From assembly GCA_015499995.1 (NCBI GenBank), contig JADNRV010000090.1:1-64000 (forward strand): a DNA stretch of 64,000 nucleotides. The letters run 5' to 3'. The DNA comes from Flammula alnicola (lineage: Eukaryota; Basidiomycota; Agaricomycetes; Agaricales; Strophariaceae). Within the stretch, counting starts at the first letter, position 1. Every line of letters begins with the position of its first letter. The translations under genes were made by a program, and so were the position numbers. Under the pieces are notes generated by a model, which saw only the letters and a program-made list of their open reading frames with translations, searched no databases and was not told the DNA's origin. This document shows, piece after piece, positions 10,351 through 21,861 of the stretch.

Positions 10351-12182
10351 ACTATGTACTGGGCGGGTCTCCCTCTCCAGGGTCTCCCCTCATCTATCGC
10401 CTTCCCTGGAACCCTCTAAGTCACATCAGAAGTTGGACCCACATTCCTCGAAAGAGGGAAGGGGCACACAATGTGGCCGTGTATTCGACGTGGTTGAGCG
10501 GCAGTGTGGCCACTGCTGTGGTGGTCCAAACACACATAGAGGGATAATCTTCTCTTCTGCTCCAGTCCTCAAGATTGCCTGGACTCTTGGAACAAGTATT
10601 ATATCTGATCTGAGATCAAATCACCTCTAGTGAAATCCACCATGTGCTTCTCACTTGAATTCAAGTAATTCCTGTGGTATCAATGACCATGAGAATAGTT
10701 ATCCTTGATCATGGGGGATTTCACTCATGCTCACCAGATAATCTGTGAGTTGGCAGTGCAAGATCTGAACAACCTGTACGTACAATGCCTCATAACATTA
10801 GAGTATTGACGCCATTCTTATTGGAGGTTATTTACAGACTGTTGGATAAATTGAAACTTTACTGCCAGTTTCTTTACCTGTGGTGTGTGGAGCCCAAGCC
10901 AAAATCTCGTTCGGCGAAAGGGTGGATCAATTGTGACTGTCCGAATCAGTCCTTTGCACGTCGAGAGGCCCACTATCTTTATTCAGAATCCCTGGCTATG
11001 CATGTGGATTTTGAATGTGAAGATTTGTTAGCTTGTGTCTGCGCCTTGCTTATATAAACACTAATTCTGAAGTGCTTACATAAACACTAATTATATGCCT
11101 TGGCGGCCATCACTGCTGGAACTAAAAATAACCGTGTCATCCAATTGCTCAAGAACCATGCATCCATCCTCTCTCCTTGCTTGCATACAAAAGCAGTACC
11201 ATTCCATTCAGAAAAACAAATAGAATACAGATATGTAACTTAATAGAGGCCAATCTGTACCGCACAGAAGGTTGAAAGCTGGCTGCGGTACAGCTATTTT
11301 TAAATCATGAACATGAGCTTACAAATCTGATGCCATCAAAGATAAGGAATGAACAGCATGGCAATGCTTACTAATCTGATGCCATCAAAGATAGGGGACC
11401 AACAAGGTCGCTGCAAACCTGTTTTTTTGCTGGTTGCTGTAGATTAAAAGAACTCCCTTTTACTTATGTAAAAGAGTCGTAACTGACAGGTGAAGAGTTG
11501 CCGAACGCACTCTAATGCATTTCTATTTCATTCCAGCGGAATACCTGGTTGTTCTATTCCAGCCATTCCACTCCTGTTGCATTCCCGTCAACATTCCAGT
11601 GGAATCTTGGAATTTGCCCCTTTTTCAAAAAATTTCAAAATTTTGGCAGGATATTCCACCGGAATGGCCTCATATTCCACCAGATTCCACCAGATTCCGG
11701 TAGGAATAGAGGGGGCACAGCAAAGACCTCCCACACCACCACAACCTGAGAACCACCTGATCACTGCTAAACGTCCTAACGACAACTCTGTGACACCACC
11801 AATACTGCAAAGTGAGTACAAGGCCACGAAAGAGGGCTGCTTGTATATATTTTAAGTAGTAAAATCAATGTACAATAAATGGTAATAGATAAAACAAAAT
11901 ATATAAGACTTTTATTATCATTATGGAGGGCTCAAAGTAAGCATAAAATAAAGTCACATAAAATTTGACATATGAAATTATGGAATCTACCTGGACACCT
12001 GGACACCATCTGGAATCTGTGGAGGGTAAAGCACTGATAATAGCAGTGTATAGTAGGTGTAAGATATATAAGTAGCACTTAAAGTAGGGTTATATAAGTA
12101 CACAATATATACAATATATACATCACATAAATTTTCAAAATAGGATTTTTTATTCTAAATTCCATAGGAACCCTCAGGAATG

Positions 12183-12350
12183 CACCAGAATTTAGTGCAT
12201 CTTTTGAAAATGACACCTTTTATAGCAACTCTCAGGAATTCCTGTAAATTCCAGTCTACATTCCTCTGGAATCCAGTCTATTCCTGCAGATTCTGGTCTA
12301 TTTCTCTGGAATCTGGTCATTCTGGGAGGAATCAGTGGAGGAATAAAAAG
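12183..12350 (-). mobile_element. Fragment of a family-2-like TIR element
   Basis: Read on the minus strand from 12350 it starts CAATACTTTTTATTCCTCC and goes on into ACTGATTCCTCC and GGAAT-type subterminal repeats. This is the left terminus of the family-2 element at 23798-24755 (CAATACTTTTCATTCCTCC). The opposite terminus (GAGGTCTTTATTG) is not found nearby, so only one end remains. Confidence 0.65.
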
Positions 12351-13134
12351 TATTGTTTCAAAGCCTTCATTGCAGTCAGACTGGAGTGCCATGATATGTG
12401 GCAGAAGTCAATGAAGAGAAAAAATTGCATCAGCCAGCAGGTAAACAATAGTCAATAACAGCCTTGAAGCTTGAACTTGAAGGGCAAACTTGAACATACC
12501 ATGGTGAGGATGAAGAGTGGCCAATGGAGGAGACCAGGAAAAGCAGTGTGAGTGTCTGCCATGAGAATTCACTTTAGTTGCATGACACTTGTGCAGATAA
12601 AAAGATGTGGGAATTCAGAAACTATTGCAAGCAGTGTTTCTGCTTAAAGGCACAGTGGAAGCACAGTAGTAGATGATTGATGAATTGTTGCACTTACAAC
12701 TTGATCACTTACTGACTTGAATGTTCACTTAGAAACAAATTAATTAATTTAGATTTGTTATGGCTGTGCATCCAAGCAGTCAAGTGATCCCAGTGCTTGC
12801 CCAAGTGATTTCAAGCTCCATAAGCCTGGTAAGTAATGTGTAGTTTTGCTGATGAACTCTGGTCACTAACTACACAACACTGCATTGTCCTCCTTATCCT
12901 GAGCTTAATCACTTGTGCAAGCCATGAATTTTAGATTTCTGAGTGTTTTCTTTCTTTTATGAAAGTTATGTGATGGAGTGAAATCTCAAAAGCTTGTGGA
13001 TGCTTACAAATAAATTTGAAAATTTTGTCAAAGAGAGAACTGTGTGCTTAAGTTCACCTTATGTCAGGATTGGCATAGTCTTTTTGTCCTCAACTTGTCA
13101 TGTTTTATTACTGCCATACTTATCCACTATGCAC

Positions 13135-13230
13135 TAGTGTTTGAAAGTCCAGTCCAGTCTGGTCTTTTGGCCTCAAGAACTTTGGACCAAGACTAAGACT
13201 GGCCCTTCTTAGTTTACAGACTGCAAAAAA
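13135..13230 (+). mobile_element. Terminal fragment of a family-5 hAT-like element
   Basis: TAGTGTTTGAAAGTCCAGTC at 13135 is the left terminus of family 5 (compare 26666 and 45708), followed by the typical TGGTCTTTTG and repeated GACTGG-like units up to about 13230. The right terminus is missing. Confidence 0.7.
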
Positions 13231-14204
13231 CTGGACTGAACTGCATTTGCTTTCCCCTCATCTTCTATCTCCTGATGTGCCTCAAAGGTCTTATATTGCA
13301 TATTGCATTTTTGCTTTCACTGAATCCCTCCTTTACTTGCTTGATCACCTTGACCACATTATATGCCTCCTGGCCATCAGCTCATTACTACTTAATTAGC
13401 AGCACAACTTGGTTGAAGGATTCCAGCCTATTTGACATATCCAAGAGTAGTAAACAATCAACATTAGCCATGCTGGTAAATTGCTCAATAATTGGCTCAG
13501 ATGACAAACTCAACTTGTTCTATTGAGTTTTCAAGGGGGTCCAATATGCCATTCTCAGTTATGATTGTTGAGAGTCAGACAGTTGATTGGTTGAAAAAGT
13601 AATAAAAAAAAGAAGGAGCCTGAACTTGATCATCTTGCTGCTGACTCCACCATACTCTGGAAGATGAGCATGCTTTCTTGGTGTGTGCTTATAAGGATAT
13701 CTAATATTTGAGAATCTGTTTCCATCCATTCCTTCTGATGAAATCAATGTGAAGCTTGGACATGTATGGAGCCCAGAGGAGATCTTAGGCTGCATTAAAT
13801 TAGATCCTCTTAGACACTTGTTGAAACATTTCCCATCACCATCTAGCAAGCACCTCCATATCATCATAAAACTGCTGCCTGCAGGTGAGCATCCTCACCA
13901 TCTCACTATATTGCTTTTTTTATATATAATTAATATTTTGTTTGCTATCATACCTTGCTCATTGAATGGCTTATCTTCATGTTCTCTAATTTCTTTGTTC
14001 ACTTGACTCACATCCTTCTTGTAGATTCTTCTATTTTAGCCTCTCAAAAACACAGCCCATCACCAAATGGAGAAAAATAGTCATGTAACCAAGAGAGAGT
14101 ATATTGCTGAATCATAGGTTTCAATTTCCTCAAGTTGCCCTACCAGACCTATATTTGATTTGCTCATTCAGTGTCATAGAGAAAAAGTGGACCATTAATA
14201 GGAG

Positions 14205-14400
14205 TGCTTTTGTGTCCCCCACTGATTCCTAGTGGAATCCGGGTGATTCGGGTGGAACGAGTTTGGCAGAGGCAGCCAAAATACCAGATGTCAGTCCGGT
14301 GGAATAGGTACTGGATTGGCCTGGAATCTGGTATGGGCACCAGAATTTGGCAGAACAGAATACAAATGGAATGGAAAATGGAATCCGGCCACCTGTGCAC
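14205..14400 (+). mobile_element. Family-3 GGAAT-rich repeat, fragment
   Basis: TTTTGTGTCCCCCACTGATT starts a segment rich in GGAATCC/GGTGGAAC units that contains ATACCAGATGTCAGTCC. A second copy lies at 42170-42300 with the same order of motifs. The ACTGATTCC next to the end is shared with family 2, so families 1, 2 and 3 appear to be related types of TIR element. Confidence 0.55.
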
Positions 14401-14474
14401 AGTTTAGTATATATTTAATGTATTAAGTAATTAATTAATCAGTTTACATTAATTATACACTAATTTCTATTAAT

Positions 14475-15771
14475 TTGGCACAAATTGATGGATACACATG
14501 GCCAAATAGCTGCCGCACCGAGTTCCACAGTGAAAACGTATCATGTGCAAATTTTGGCAAATTCCATGCCCTGAACCCTCGCTGCCATGTATGCCGTTCT
14601 TTCTTCCTTTCCTCCCACCATCCCCTGCCAACCCTCCTCGTTTGCCCACTACTGCCACCACCATCGACCTCAATGAGTGAGTGGGAGCTCTGTTCAAACA
14701 TGTGCAGCATGGCTGCAGTGGCTGCACCCTTCTCCCCACCCAAGGTTTGCACAACATGCAAGCATTTCCAGTTTAATGCAGATGAGTCAGCCAGCAAACG
14801 GAGCAAGACAGACACTGTGGACAATGCTGCAGCCAAGGAGGATGATATTGCCATGGGAAAGGGGGGGTCAGAAGGGCAAGAAGAAAGAGGGAGGCAAAGC
14901 AAAGGTGACAACGAGCAAGAGTGCCAAAAAAAAGTGGTGAAAAGGTGCGTAGACTCACTTTGCGAGCATTCTGTACACCTGACCCCTGCACCCACCTCTC
15001 CAGCTGTAAAATGTCTGCCCAATGTTGTCAGGAAGATGAAAATGAGAATGCGAAGGGCACACCCACCCGTCTGATGCTGTACACACACCCCCTCTCCCTT
15101 TTTTCTTACAAAAATGCAACTGATGTATTCGTTACAGTGTAGCATGGAAACTTGAGGCCGCCGTGACCTCTGTGGCACCTCCTGAGCATGCTGCATGCTC
15201 TGCAACTGCCTCAGCTCTCCCTCCACCTTTCACTGTCTCGAGCACCTGTGCACATGTGGTACAGAAGCCTGAAGTCACCGCTGTCAAGACCAGGCATGTG
15301 CAGAGTGGTGAGAACAAGGATGACGCTGAGTGAGATGACACTGAGGAGGACAACGATGACAATGAATGTGACGCTGAGCAAGGCAATGACAAAGGCAAAG
15401 ACAAAGATGCCAGCTGCAGCGACAGCACCAATGATAGCAGCAGCAATGGCAGCCACAAAGCCGACAACAGCAGTAATGAGGAGAGTGACACGGTGAGCGA
15501 GGATGACAACACCACTGCTGCTGATGCCAACATTGACACATGCAAGAGAAAACTGCACGCGATGAAAGCCAAGGACACCGCTGATAATGACGATGATGAC
15601 AATGCTGCCACCGATATGCACAAGACCAAATTGCATACAATGAAGGCCAAGAACACTGCCGACGATGACAATGACAATGCTGCTGCTGCCACTGACATGC
15701 GCAAGAGTATGCTGAGCATGACAAAAGCCAAGGACACTGGTGCTGCCGCTGACCAGCATGCACAAGGGTGA
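14475..15771 (+). pseudogene. Decayed low-complexity Ala/Lys/Asp-rich protein with internal tandem repeats
   Basis: A first frame (14475-15074) contains KVCTTCKHFQFNADESASK and an acidic/basic stretch. After an intron-like gap, a second frame runs from about 15150 to 15771. It starts with a Pro/Ala part, has one TGA near 15331, and ends in three imperfect repeats of 25-30 residues, each with a KLH-MKAKDTAD or similar core (15541-15740). I recognise no family. The DNA also has a long open frame on the opposite strand (15132-15956) that is only a shadow of the GCn/GAy codons. A related remnant lies at 6540-6720, which suggests that the gene travels with a transposon. Confidence 0.45.
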
Positions 15772-16029
15772 CACCACCATGAAGAAAGCGAAGCCAGCTG
15801 CGAATGCAACTGCCATTGATGTGGCCCCTCCTGCTGTCGCTCTTCGTATAGGCCTGCTGAAAGGCAAACCTCATAGTCAGCACAGCAAGCCTGCCACTGC
15901 TGCTGATGATGGTGCACCAATACCCACGTACATCGGGGTGATGAAAGCAGTACCATTGCTCCTGATCACGGTATTTATTTTTATTTTTGTATTAATCATG
16001 TATTTAGTATTTTAAATCTAGATGTCATA

Positions 16030-17211
16030 ATGAACAGTCTGCCATGCCTGCTACCCACTCGTGCCTCTCTACCCAGTTGCCTGACTCATTCCGAAGCTGG
16101 GTCTGTAACAAGTGGCACATCTGGGCCTTATGGAGGGATACTCCAAGGCCGAGCACTTGGCAACACTGCTAACATAGGAGATTTGGATCCAAACAATATG
16201 TTTCCTGAGCCTATTGATATCAAAGCAACTGTCAATCTCTTTGTTTTGAAGGAATGACCTTTCTTGCTGGATGTTGATGAGTCAGCCATTATTAGTGTTC
16301 AAATTCTGTATGTCGAGCAACTGGCTCCTCTTCTTCAAGATGTTGCAAAGTGTTATTCTCCTGTGCGAAGTGCATATATATTTCATATTTTTGTTTAAAA
16401 CTTTATTGACTATTTCTGAACAGGAGAGAATCATCATATTTATATCCTGGATTGGCAGAAGTGGGTTGTCAAAGGTCGCTATAACCAGGTCATTGATGAC
16501 TTGAATTTGCATGTTAATTGGACAGGATCACATAATGGTCCTTTAGTGACACTTTTTTTGGTATGTGCTCTGTTTTTAAATTAAGTATATATTATTTAAG
16601 TATAATAGAAAAATGAGACTGAGGTTGCTTCCACTATTCCGCCATCATTTCTCTCTCATCGCTCTGTTTCCCTGCAATCTCGAAGTTCCAGCTCTAGATC
16701 AGTGTCTTCACAATCACCTTCTGTATCATCTGGGATTGTTGCTGGTTCATTGACTGCTCTACTGAATGAGAACACTGGTCCATCTACTCTTCCTGTACCA
16801 CACAAGGAGGCACTTCTTACCTTTCTGGAAATTGACACCTTGTTACCTTATCTGGGCTTTCCTGCTGTTTCTGTACTCTGTGCTTGCTTTTCGAAGTACA
16901 AGGAGTTAGACAGGGTTGTGGAAACAATGAAGAAGTTGTGCAATAATGATCAATGGTGGAAGCACATTGACCAGGCTGGCCTTGAATACTGGCAACCTAC
17001 CTATGTTGACTTGGTCAACATCTTTGTTGTGAAGAGCCAGTTCTACTCTGTGTGGAAGAAGCACTTCAAGCGTGCCCAAAAGTATCATGACATGATCAAA
17101 TGGCTAGATGATGATCCAAATGCTTTATCAAATAAAGACCTGTGGGGAGAAGAAGGGTTTAGTTTTTCGTTTACGGATTTATTGAGATGGCTGGACAGGA
17201 AAGAGGCCTGA
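16030..17211 (+). pseudogene. Unrecognised multi-exon protein remnant
   Basis: Pieces on one strand: 16030-16257 (ANIGDLDPNNMFPEPIDIKA), a continuation after a TGA at 16255 (PFLLDVDESAIISVQILYVE), 16410-16560 (DWQKWVVKGRYNQVIDDLNL), and 16640-17211, which is open for over 169 codons (SSGIVAGSLTALLNENTGPS ... WWKHIDQAGLEYWQPTYVDL) and ends at 17211. A GTATGTG donor near 16560 and an acceptor near 16617 fit an intron. The last exon is Ser-rich and then helical; its sequence looks selected, but I cannot name it. It may belong with the low-complexity frame just upstream as one transposon-borne gene. Confidence 0.45.
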
Positions 17212-17700
17212 AAGGGAAAGAAGAAAGAGGTTGCGATGGTGGTGGGAGGAAGAGAAGGTGATGACGTGGCAATGTTGCAGCCATGTCACACCGTTAGGGA
17301 ACTGCATGGGTATCGCTGTGGGTTACGCGGGTTTTTCGATGTCTAGCACATAGTATTTGTCAATACGAATTTTTTGCAATTTTTTTTATGCAAAACGATT
17401 GAAAACTGACCAAGTTATGCATTTTTTAAGTTTAGTACTAGTGCATACACAATCTCAGCTATAACTTCAAGCCTCTCAAGACACCAGCAAAACAGTGTCC
17501 ACTTTTCAAATCTCTCTTGCTCAAAGTTTTCTGGGCACCACACAAGATAGCATCGAGTTGAATTGGATCCTCTTTGATAAATCTCCTCACACACCTGTCA
17601 TAATTTCAATTTCATGCAACCTATATAAATGATCACAGTACTGTCAGCTGCTATTTATGGAAGAGTTATGCCTATGATACAAAGTTGCCACTAAAGCTGA
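17212..17700. other. Intergenic, no feature seen
   Basis: Short tail after the previous remnant. GGGTATCGCTGTGGGTTACG (about 17308) vaguely recalls the hAT-like MITE ends elsewhere (GGGTTACCCG), but no paired terminus was found. Confidence 0.4.
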
Positions 17701-17739
17701 GGACATCATGTTCTAGACAGTAAGTGGCATATCTTTTTC

Positions 17740-19376
17740 TTGCTGTGTCACTTCTGAACTATTGCAACAGATAAAGGAACTGCTCTTGATCAAAGATGCA
17801 GCAGGAAAAGAATGGGCAGAATCAATAAACAATTTAGAAAACCACTTTACATCAGTTCTGCTTTCTGAAACCTTTTCAGACAATCTTGTAGTAGTCAACT
17901 GCAAACATGTTCACCTAGTTATCACTGTTTAACATGAAGGATCAGTGGTTGAGTAGAGCAATATTGATGTGGTTCCAGAACTGAAAGAATTCAAGTATAT
18001 GTCTAACCCATCGTGCTTGAGCATCCCTGACACCAGTTATTAGGCTATAAAAAACAGTGCTAACCTGAGGAATGATACTTTTAGAGGGAGCCAAATTGAC
18101 TGGGTATTGTAAAATCCAAGGTGATAATGCTAAAGCCATATACAACAGCTGGAGGGCTCCAGGTGGACTCATTTCTACAATCAGTCCCCCCTATACAGAT
18201 ATTCCACCCTATCTTTGATGACTTTATCTATTTGGTCAACAATCTGACATCCAGCTAACTATCAACAATCTCAAAAATGTCCAAGAGCTTATGTACTTCA
18301 CATCAGAGGTTGGTCAATCAGAGGATCAGCACAATAAAGGACTACATGACCATTTGGGGTGCATTCTGCAGGCTGACATTCATAAAAAGCCAAACCCTGA
18401 TAAAACCAAATCTAATGATGTTGTCATACTGCAGATAGGCAATGCTTGCATTGTATACTTGGTTCTCAAACTGAAGCAAGAGCTCAGTAAAAGCAGCTGT
18501 GATCCTAGTCTTCATTGTTCAAGCAGGTCTGAGCATGAAATGCTCTTGGATTGACCTATCAGTGATTCATAATCACATTCATCTTGATCTTATGTCTGAT
18601 CCTCATATAGAGACAGGCCATTTATGAGAAATGCTGCTGCTCAATGTTCTTAGTCACTGGGGGTGGCTTGTAGTTAAGTGTTCTGGGCTGTGAATTCATG
18701 AACAAGATTATTGTTCAATACTTGACTGACATGAGGTAGATAGGGCTCTCATCAATAGAAGAAGATATCTGAGTCTATCACAATGCCAGAGTATTTATTG
18801 CTCTGCATAAATGCTTCACTAAGCTCCAGGCTTTTTATTTTGATCTCCACAATGTTCCTTCTTTGCTTGCCAACCAACCATATTCCCACTACTTGCACAT
18901 AAAGGGTATGCTCCTCTCCTCCAATACTGCAGCTCTTTACTAGACACCAAGCTCTCTGGTATTTTTCTTGGACCTGCTCAACACACCCTGTGTGGTCTTT
19001 GCCTGTGCTCATATAGTTGTGATGGACTATATCAACACTCAACCTAACACACCACCAGATGTTTATAAGCAGATCAATGCCATTTTGACAGTGCTGCATT
19101 CTGAGAGATATGTTTTTGGTGATTTGCAAAGGCAGAATATTCTTTTCAACACACATAGCAAGGTCAAGTTGATTGACTTTAACTGGTGTGGATGGTATAA
19201 TATGAGTATCTACAATGAGGGACTGCCAAATGACCTACAGACACAAATTGACCAGAAAAAACACCATGTTCAGGTCAAAAATGGGTCCTATGCATATTAT
19301 CCATTGTCAATGTTTATACTGAAAGATATGTGGGCCTCCTGGTATGAAACCTCTTATGCAAATTCACCCTCAACAT
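17740..19376 (+). pseudogene. Fungal kinase-like protein, decayed (FunK1-type group)
   Basis: At 18968-19376 the frame carries a protein-kinase-like core: a FGDLQRQNILF catalytic-loop analogue (normally HxDxxxxN), VKLIDFNWCGWY in place of DFG, and GSYAYYPLSMFILKDMWASW. This order is typical of the kinase-like proteins expanded in mushroom genomes. Upstream, about 18420-18530, ILQIGNACIVYLVLKLKQEL followed by SKSSCDPS matches the 'IVEVKNE-G-GGCDP' stretch that precedes the kinase core in those proteins, and 17760-17900 may encode the N-terminal helix. Pieces lie in different frames with stops between, and CpG is absent from 18014 to 19484. The gene is dead. Confidence 0.6.
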
Positions 19377-19379
19377 GAC

Positions 19380-20700
19380 TGAAAGATGCTCAATAAGCTC
19401 TCATGACAGTGATAGTTTCTTAGTGTCATCAGTTTATGTATATTGTTTCTTCTGCCAGGATGTAGTATAGAATTGGATAAATACCGGTATCATTGTCAAT
19501 ACAGACCTTTAATAGAGATAGATCAATTCAATTGTTGCCTAGATTCAATAGTGCTAATAAGCAACCTCAGGTAGTCTGCAAACTGACTGTTGATTTATGG
19601 ACTAACTAGCTGTGACTCATGCATTGCACAGATATTCTGCAAGAGAAAATTGTTATTTCGTGATTTGATTTCTTGTCTCAATTAGCGCTGCATGGTTGAC
19701 TAACAGACATGGCTGGGCAAAATTTTTGTGTGATAATCATATATCATATACTATGGGTAGTCTCGGCAACCCATCCTCTTTCCGGGTGAATGCCCATACT
19801 ATAGACAGCTGAAACTTCGACAACCCAGAATTTTTTTGGGCTGAATTTTAAATGAAATTCCTTTTGCATGGTGAATATATAGCCTGACTCTACATACTTG
19901 CAGTCTCCAACCTTAGAAAAGTTTTGTTTTGATACATGCTGAAAGTCTCAAAATCAGGTGAATATCGCATACAGCGCCATAGCGGAGTTGATTCAAATTC
20001 GATGGGAATGGTCCATGCCACTGACATGCCATCTTCTACAACTCGATTGGTCAGACTTTGTCATGAAGGAATCTGATGGCCATGATCGGCAGACACCCGC
20101 ACATAACACATGTCACATTCTTTCATTAGAAAGTCTCCACAACCTGCTGATCTCTTGCTGACTCTCCTCAACTTCTCATCATCCTAGCATGCTCAAGAAT
20201 TTGGATTTCTGAAAGCTGACTGCTGCACTCAGATGGTAACCTGCCACACCTCTCTCTTCCAGCAAGACACCTCTCAATATCGACAACTGCCCGAGATCTC
20301 GAGAGCAGGTCCATAGGAAAAAACATTTCTAAATGTATTATAGATAAGCAAGCCTTAAGAAGCTTAGGCACCCACCTTGATCCAGCCACCTCTTTATTCA
20401 AAACTATTTAGTGAAATTACTGCCCAGATTCTGACAATTCAATGTATACTATATTACAACATTTGGTTTTCAAGATATTTAATAATGATGTTATACCACT
20501 GGTGAAGTATGAAAGATGCTAAACAACATCCTACTTAATATAACAAACTGTACTCTATACATGTCTTTCTCCACTCGGTTTTGATTTTTATTTACAACAA
20601 ATTATCAATGTACCAAAGACCAAGATGCACTGTGCATTTGCTCCACTAATGAAAAATAAATCTGTTACTGTATATGGACTCCTGGAGCTCAAGTTCATTT
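19380..20700. other. AT-rich, no gene recognised
   Basis: Only short frames (for example 19958-20161 on +, 20168-20401 on -), none like a known family. A segment at about 19735-19870, with GGTAGTCTCGGCAACCC and GACAACCCAGAA, could be a decayed repeat, but no paired ends were found. Confidence 0.4.
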
Positions 20701-20714
20701 GGGTGCTGCTTTAA

Positions 20715-21498
20715 ATGAGAAAGAGATGCAAGGATAAAATATATATCTTCAATGAAAAACAGAAGCAGGCCTTGGATAATCTGTCAAAAGAGCTGGGTAA
20801 ACTGGAAGATGAAAACAATATGCCCTCAAGCACATTTTTGGCCACCCTGAGAATGAATTTTATTCTAATATACATCACATACTGTCTATTATCTCTAATA
20901 TTCCTTCTGCTCCATATCATGCATAAAATATTGTTCTTGAGAAAAACCTACACAAAAAATGAGGATTTCTTTCAGTAAGTCCAGCTGTCTTATTTAACAA
21001 AACCTATTGCTGATAGTTACTCACAAAGAATTTATGGAATTTTGTGAGAAATACCTTCAAGATCACAATTTATTGCCATTTCTTACCTTGCAAACACTGC
21101 TTCATAAGACAAGTGTGATATCAAAGTCTATATTGTGACTGGATATAGTCTGGTGGCACAGAGATGTTGTGACAGTCAGCAAGATTTCTATTGATATCCC
21201 AGAGTACAAAACCTTCTTGGAGAAGAAACTCAAAGAAATGGAGAAATTTGTGGAGGAGAATATTTTTCTGGGCCTTTGCATGCTTCAAGAACTAGATAAT
21301 TGTTGCAAGATTTCACAGCTCAAGGATCTACCTCTGAAGAAAGATATTCTCAGCAATGGATTATTGTTGGATGTTCAAGATAGTAGCTTTGACAATGTGG
21401 AGTCCACTGAAGTTTTCCTCAAAATGCTACAGAAAGAAAAATTGCAAATGAAGCAGGATGCAGCTGGAACTCTCAGACCCAGGCAGATGCAGGGCTAA
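20715..21498 (+). pseudogene. Unrecognised coiled-coil-like remnant
   Basis: Frames 20715-20978 (KQKQALDNLSKELGKLEDEN, then a hydrophobic stretch) and 21169-21498 (IDIPEYKTFLEKKLKEMEKF, then PLKKDILSNGLLLDV) are rich in Lys/Glu/Leu and could be exons of one helical protein. The DNA between has stops. I recognise no family, and the AT-rich context makes chance frames possible. Confidence 0.25.
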
Positions 21499-21499
21499 G

Positions 21500-21860
21500 G
21501 CTGAGTACAAGTGTGAGTATTATACAAGTACTCATATGTTTATTCCATGAGTATCTACTCATGAGTCTGAGTCACCAATGGAAAAATACTTGTGCAAGTT
21601 TGAGTATGGATTCTGGACAAGAAAATACTTGTGAGTATTTTAAACATTACTTTTGGCAGTGTGAAAAGCTACTATCATGCAGTTCTTATTAAAATGAGAA
21701 TTTTATATACCCTATGCTCTCTTAACATACTTGTTTTATGTAGCAATGAATGATATTTGACAAGTTACTTGCAATTCTACTTGTGTGAGTATATACTTGC
21801 AAGTTCAAGTATTTATGAGAAAAAATCTTTAAAAGTCTAAGTGTGGGTTTTTGAGGTCTA
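21500..21860. repeat. Family-7 repeat rich in CAAGTACTTG/GAGTATTT motifs
   Basis: Many copies of TACTTGTGAGTAT, TACAAGTACTCAT and CTTGCAAGTTCAAGTATT in both orientations occur from 21507 to 21840. A related piece lies at 49138-49430 (ACTCACAAGTACTTGCC). Probably a palindrome-rich mini-element; ends not resolved. Confidence 0.45.
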
Positions 21861-21861
21861 G

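Larger units (their letters stand above)
8432..11512. mobile_element. PIF/Harbinger-like element (3,081 bp) with TAA target duplication
   Basis: It sits in family-1 copy B. The uninterrupted site is seen in copies C and D (AAATCATAATGCATTTC). Here it reads AAATCATAA, then the element, then TAATGCATTTC, so a 3-bp TAA is duplicated (8429-8431 and 11513-11515). Termini are GAGTGCGTTCAGCAACTCTT on the left and, read inward from the right, GAGTGCGTTCGGCAACTCTT; the similarity runs on through CACCTGTCAGT, giving inverted repeats of about 32 bp with a 6-bp gap. A TWA duplication and such termini are the hallmark of PIF/Harbinger. No DDE transposase or Myb-like protein is recognisable among its short frames (8509-8832, 9783-10097, 10785-11057), so it is taken as non-autonomous, filled with nested insertions. 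Confidence 0.85.
7553..11730 (+). mobile_element. Family-1 TIR element, copy B, interrupted by a 3.08 kb insertion
   Basis: Left terminus CAGTACTTTGCTGTGCC at 7553; right terminus GGCACAGCAAAGACCTC ending at 11730. Flanks CCACATCAC (7544-7552) and CCACACCAC (11731-11739) agree at 8 of 9 positions, a slightly decayed target duplication. Without the insertion at 8432-11512 and one TAA, the element is about 1,094 bp, like its sisters. The inner sequence before the break (7740-8431) and after it (11513-11730) aligns with copies C and D, including the subterminal GGAAT arrays. Confidence 0.88.
11740..14200. other. AT-rich, CpG-free stretch without recognisable genes
   Basis: I see no supportable coding region here; frames such as 13275-13526, 13559-13867 and 13749-14006 are short and unlike known families. 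From 11829 to 14239 there is not one CpG dinucleotide on reading every line. Embedded are a family-2-like end (12183-12350) and a family-5 end (13135-13230). The sequence looks like very old, methylation-decayed repeat DNA. Confidence 0.7.

Noticed and set aside
15132..15956. 274-codon open frame on the minus strand
   Set aside because: Its Ser/Leu/Cys-rich product is what GCn, GAy and AAr codons of the plus-strand Ala/Asp/Lys repeats give in reverse. The plus strand has the protein-like repeats.
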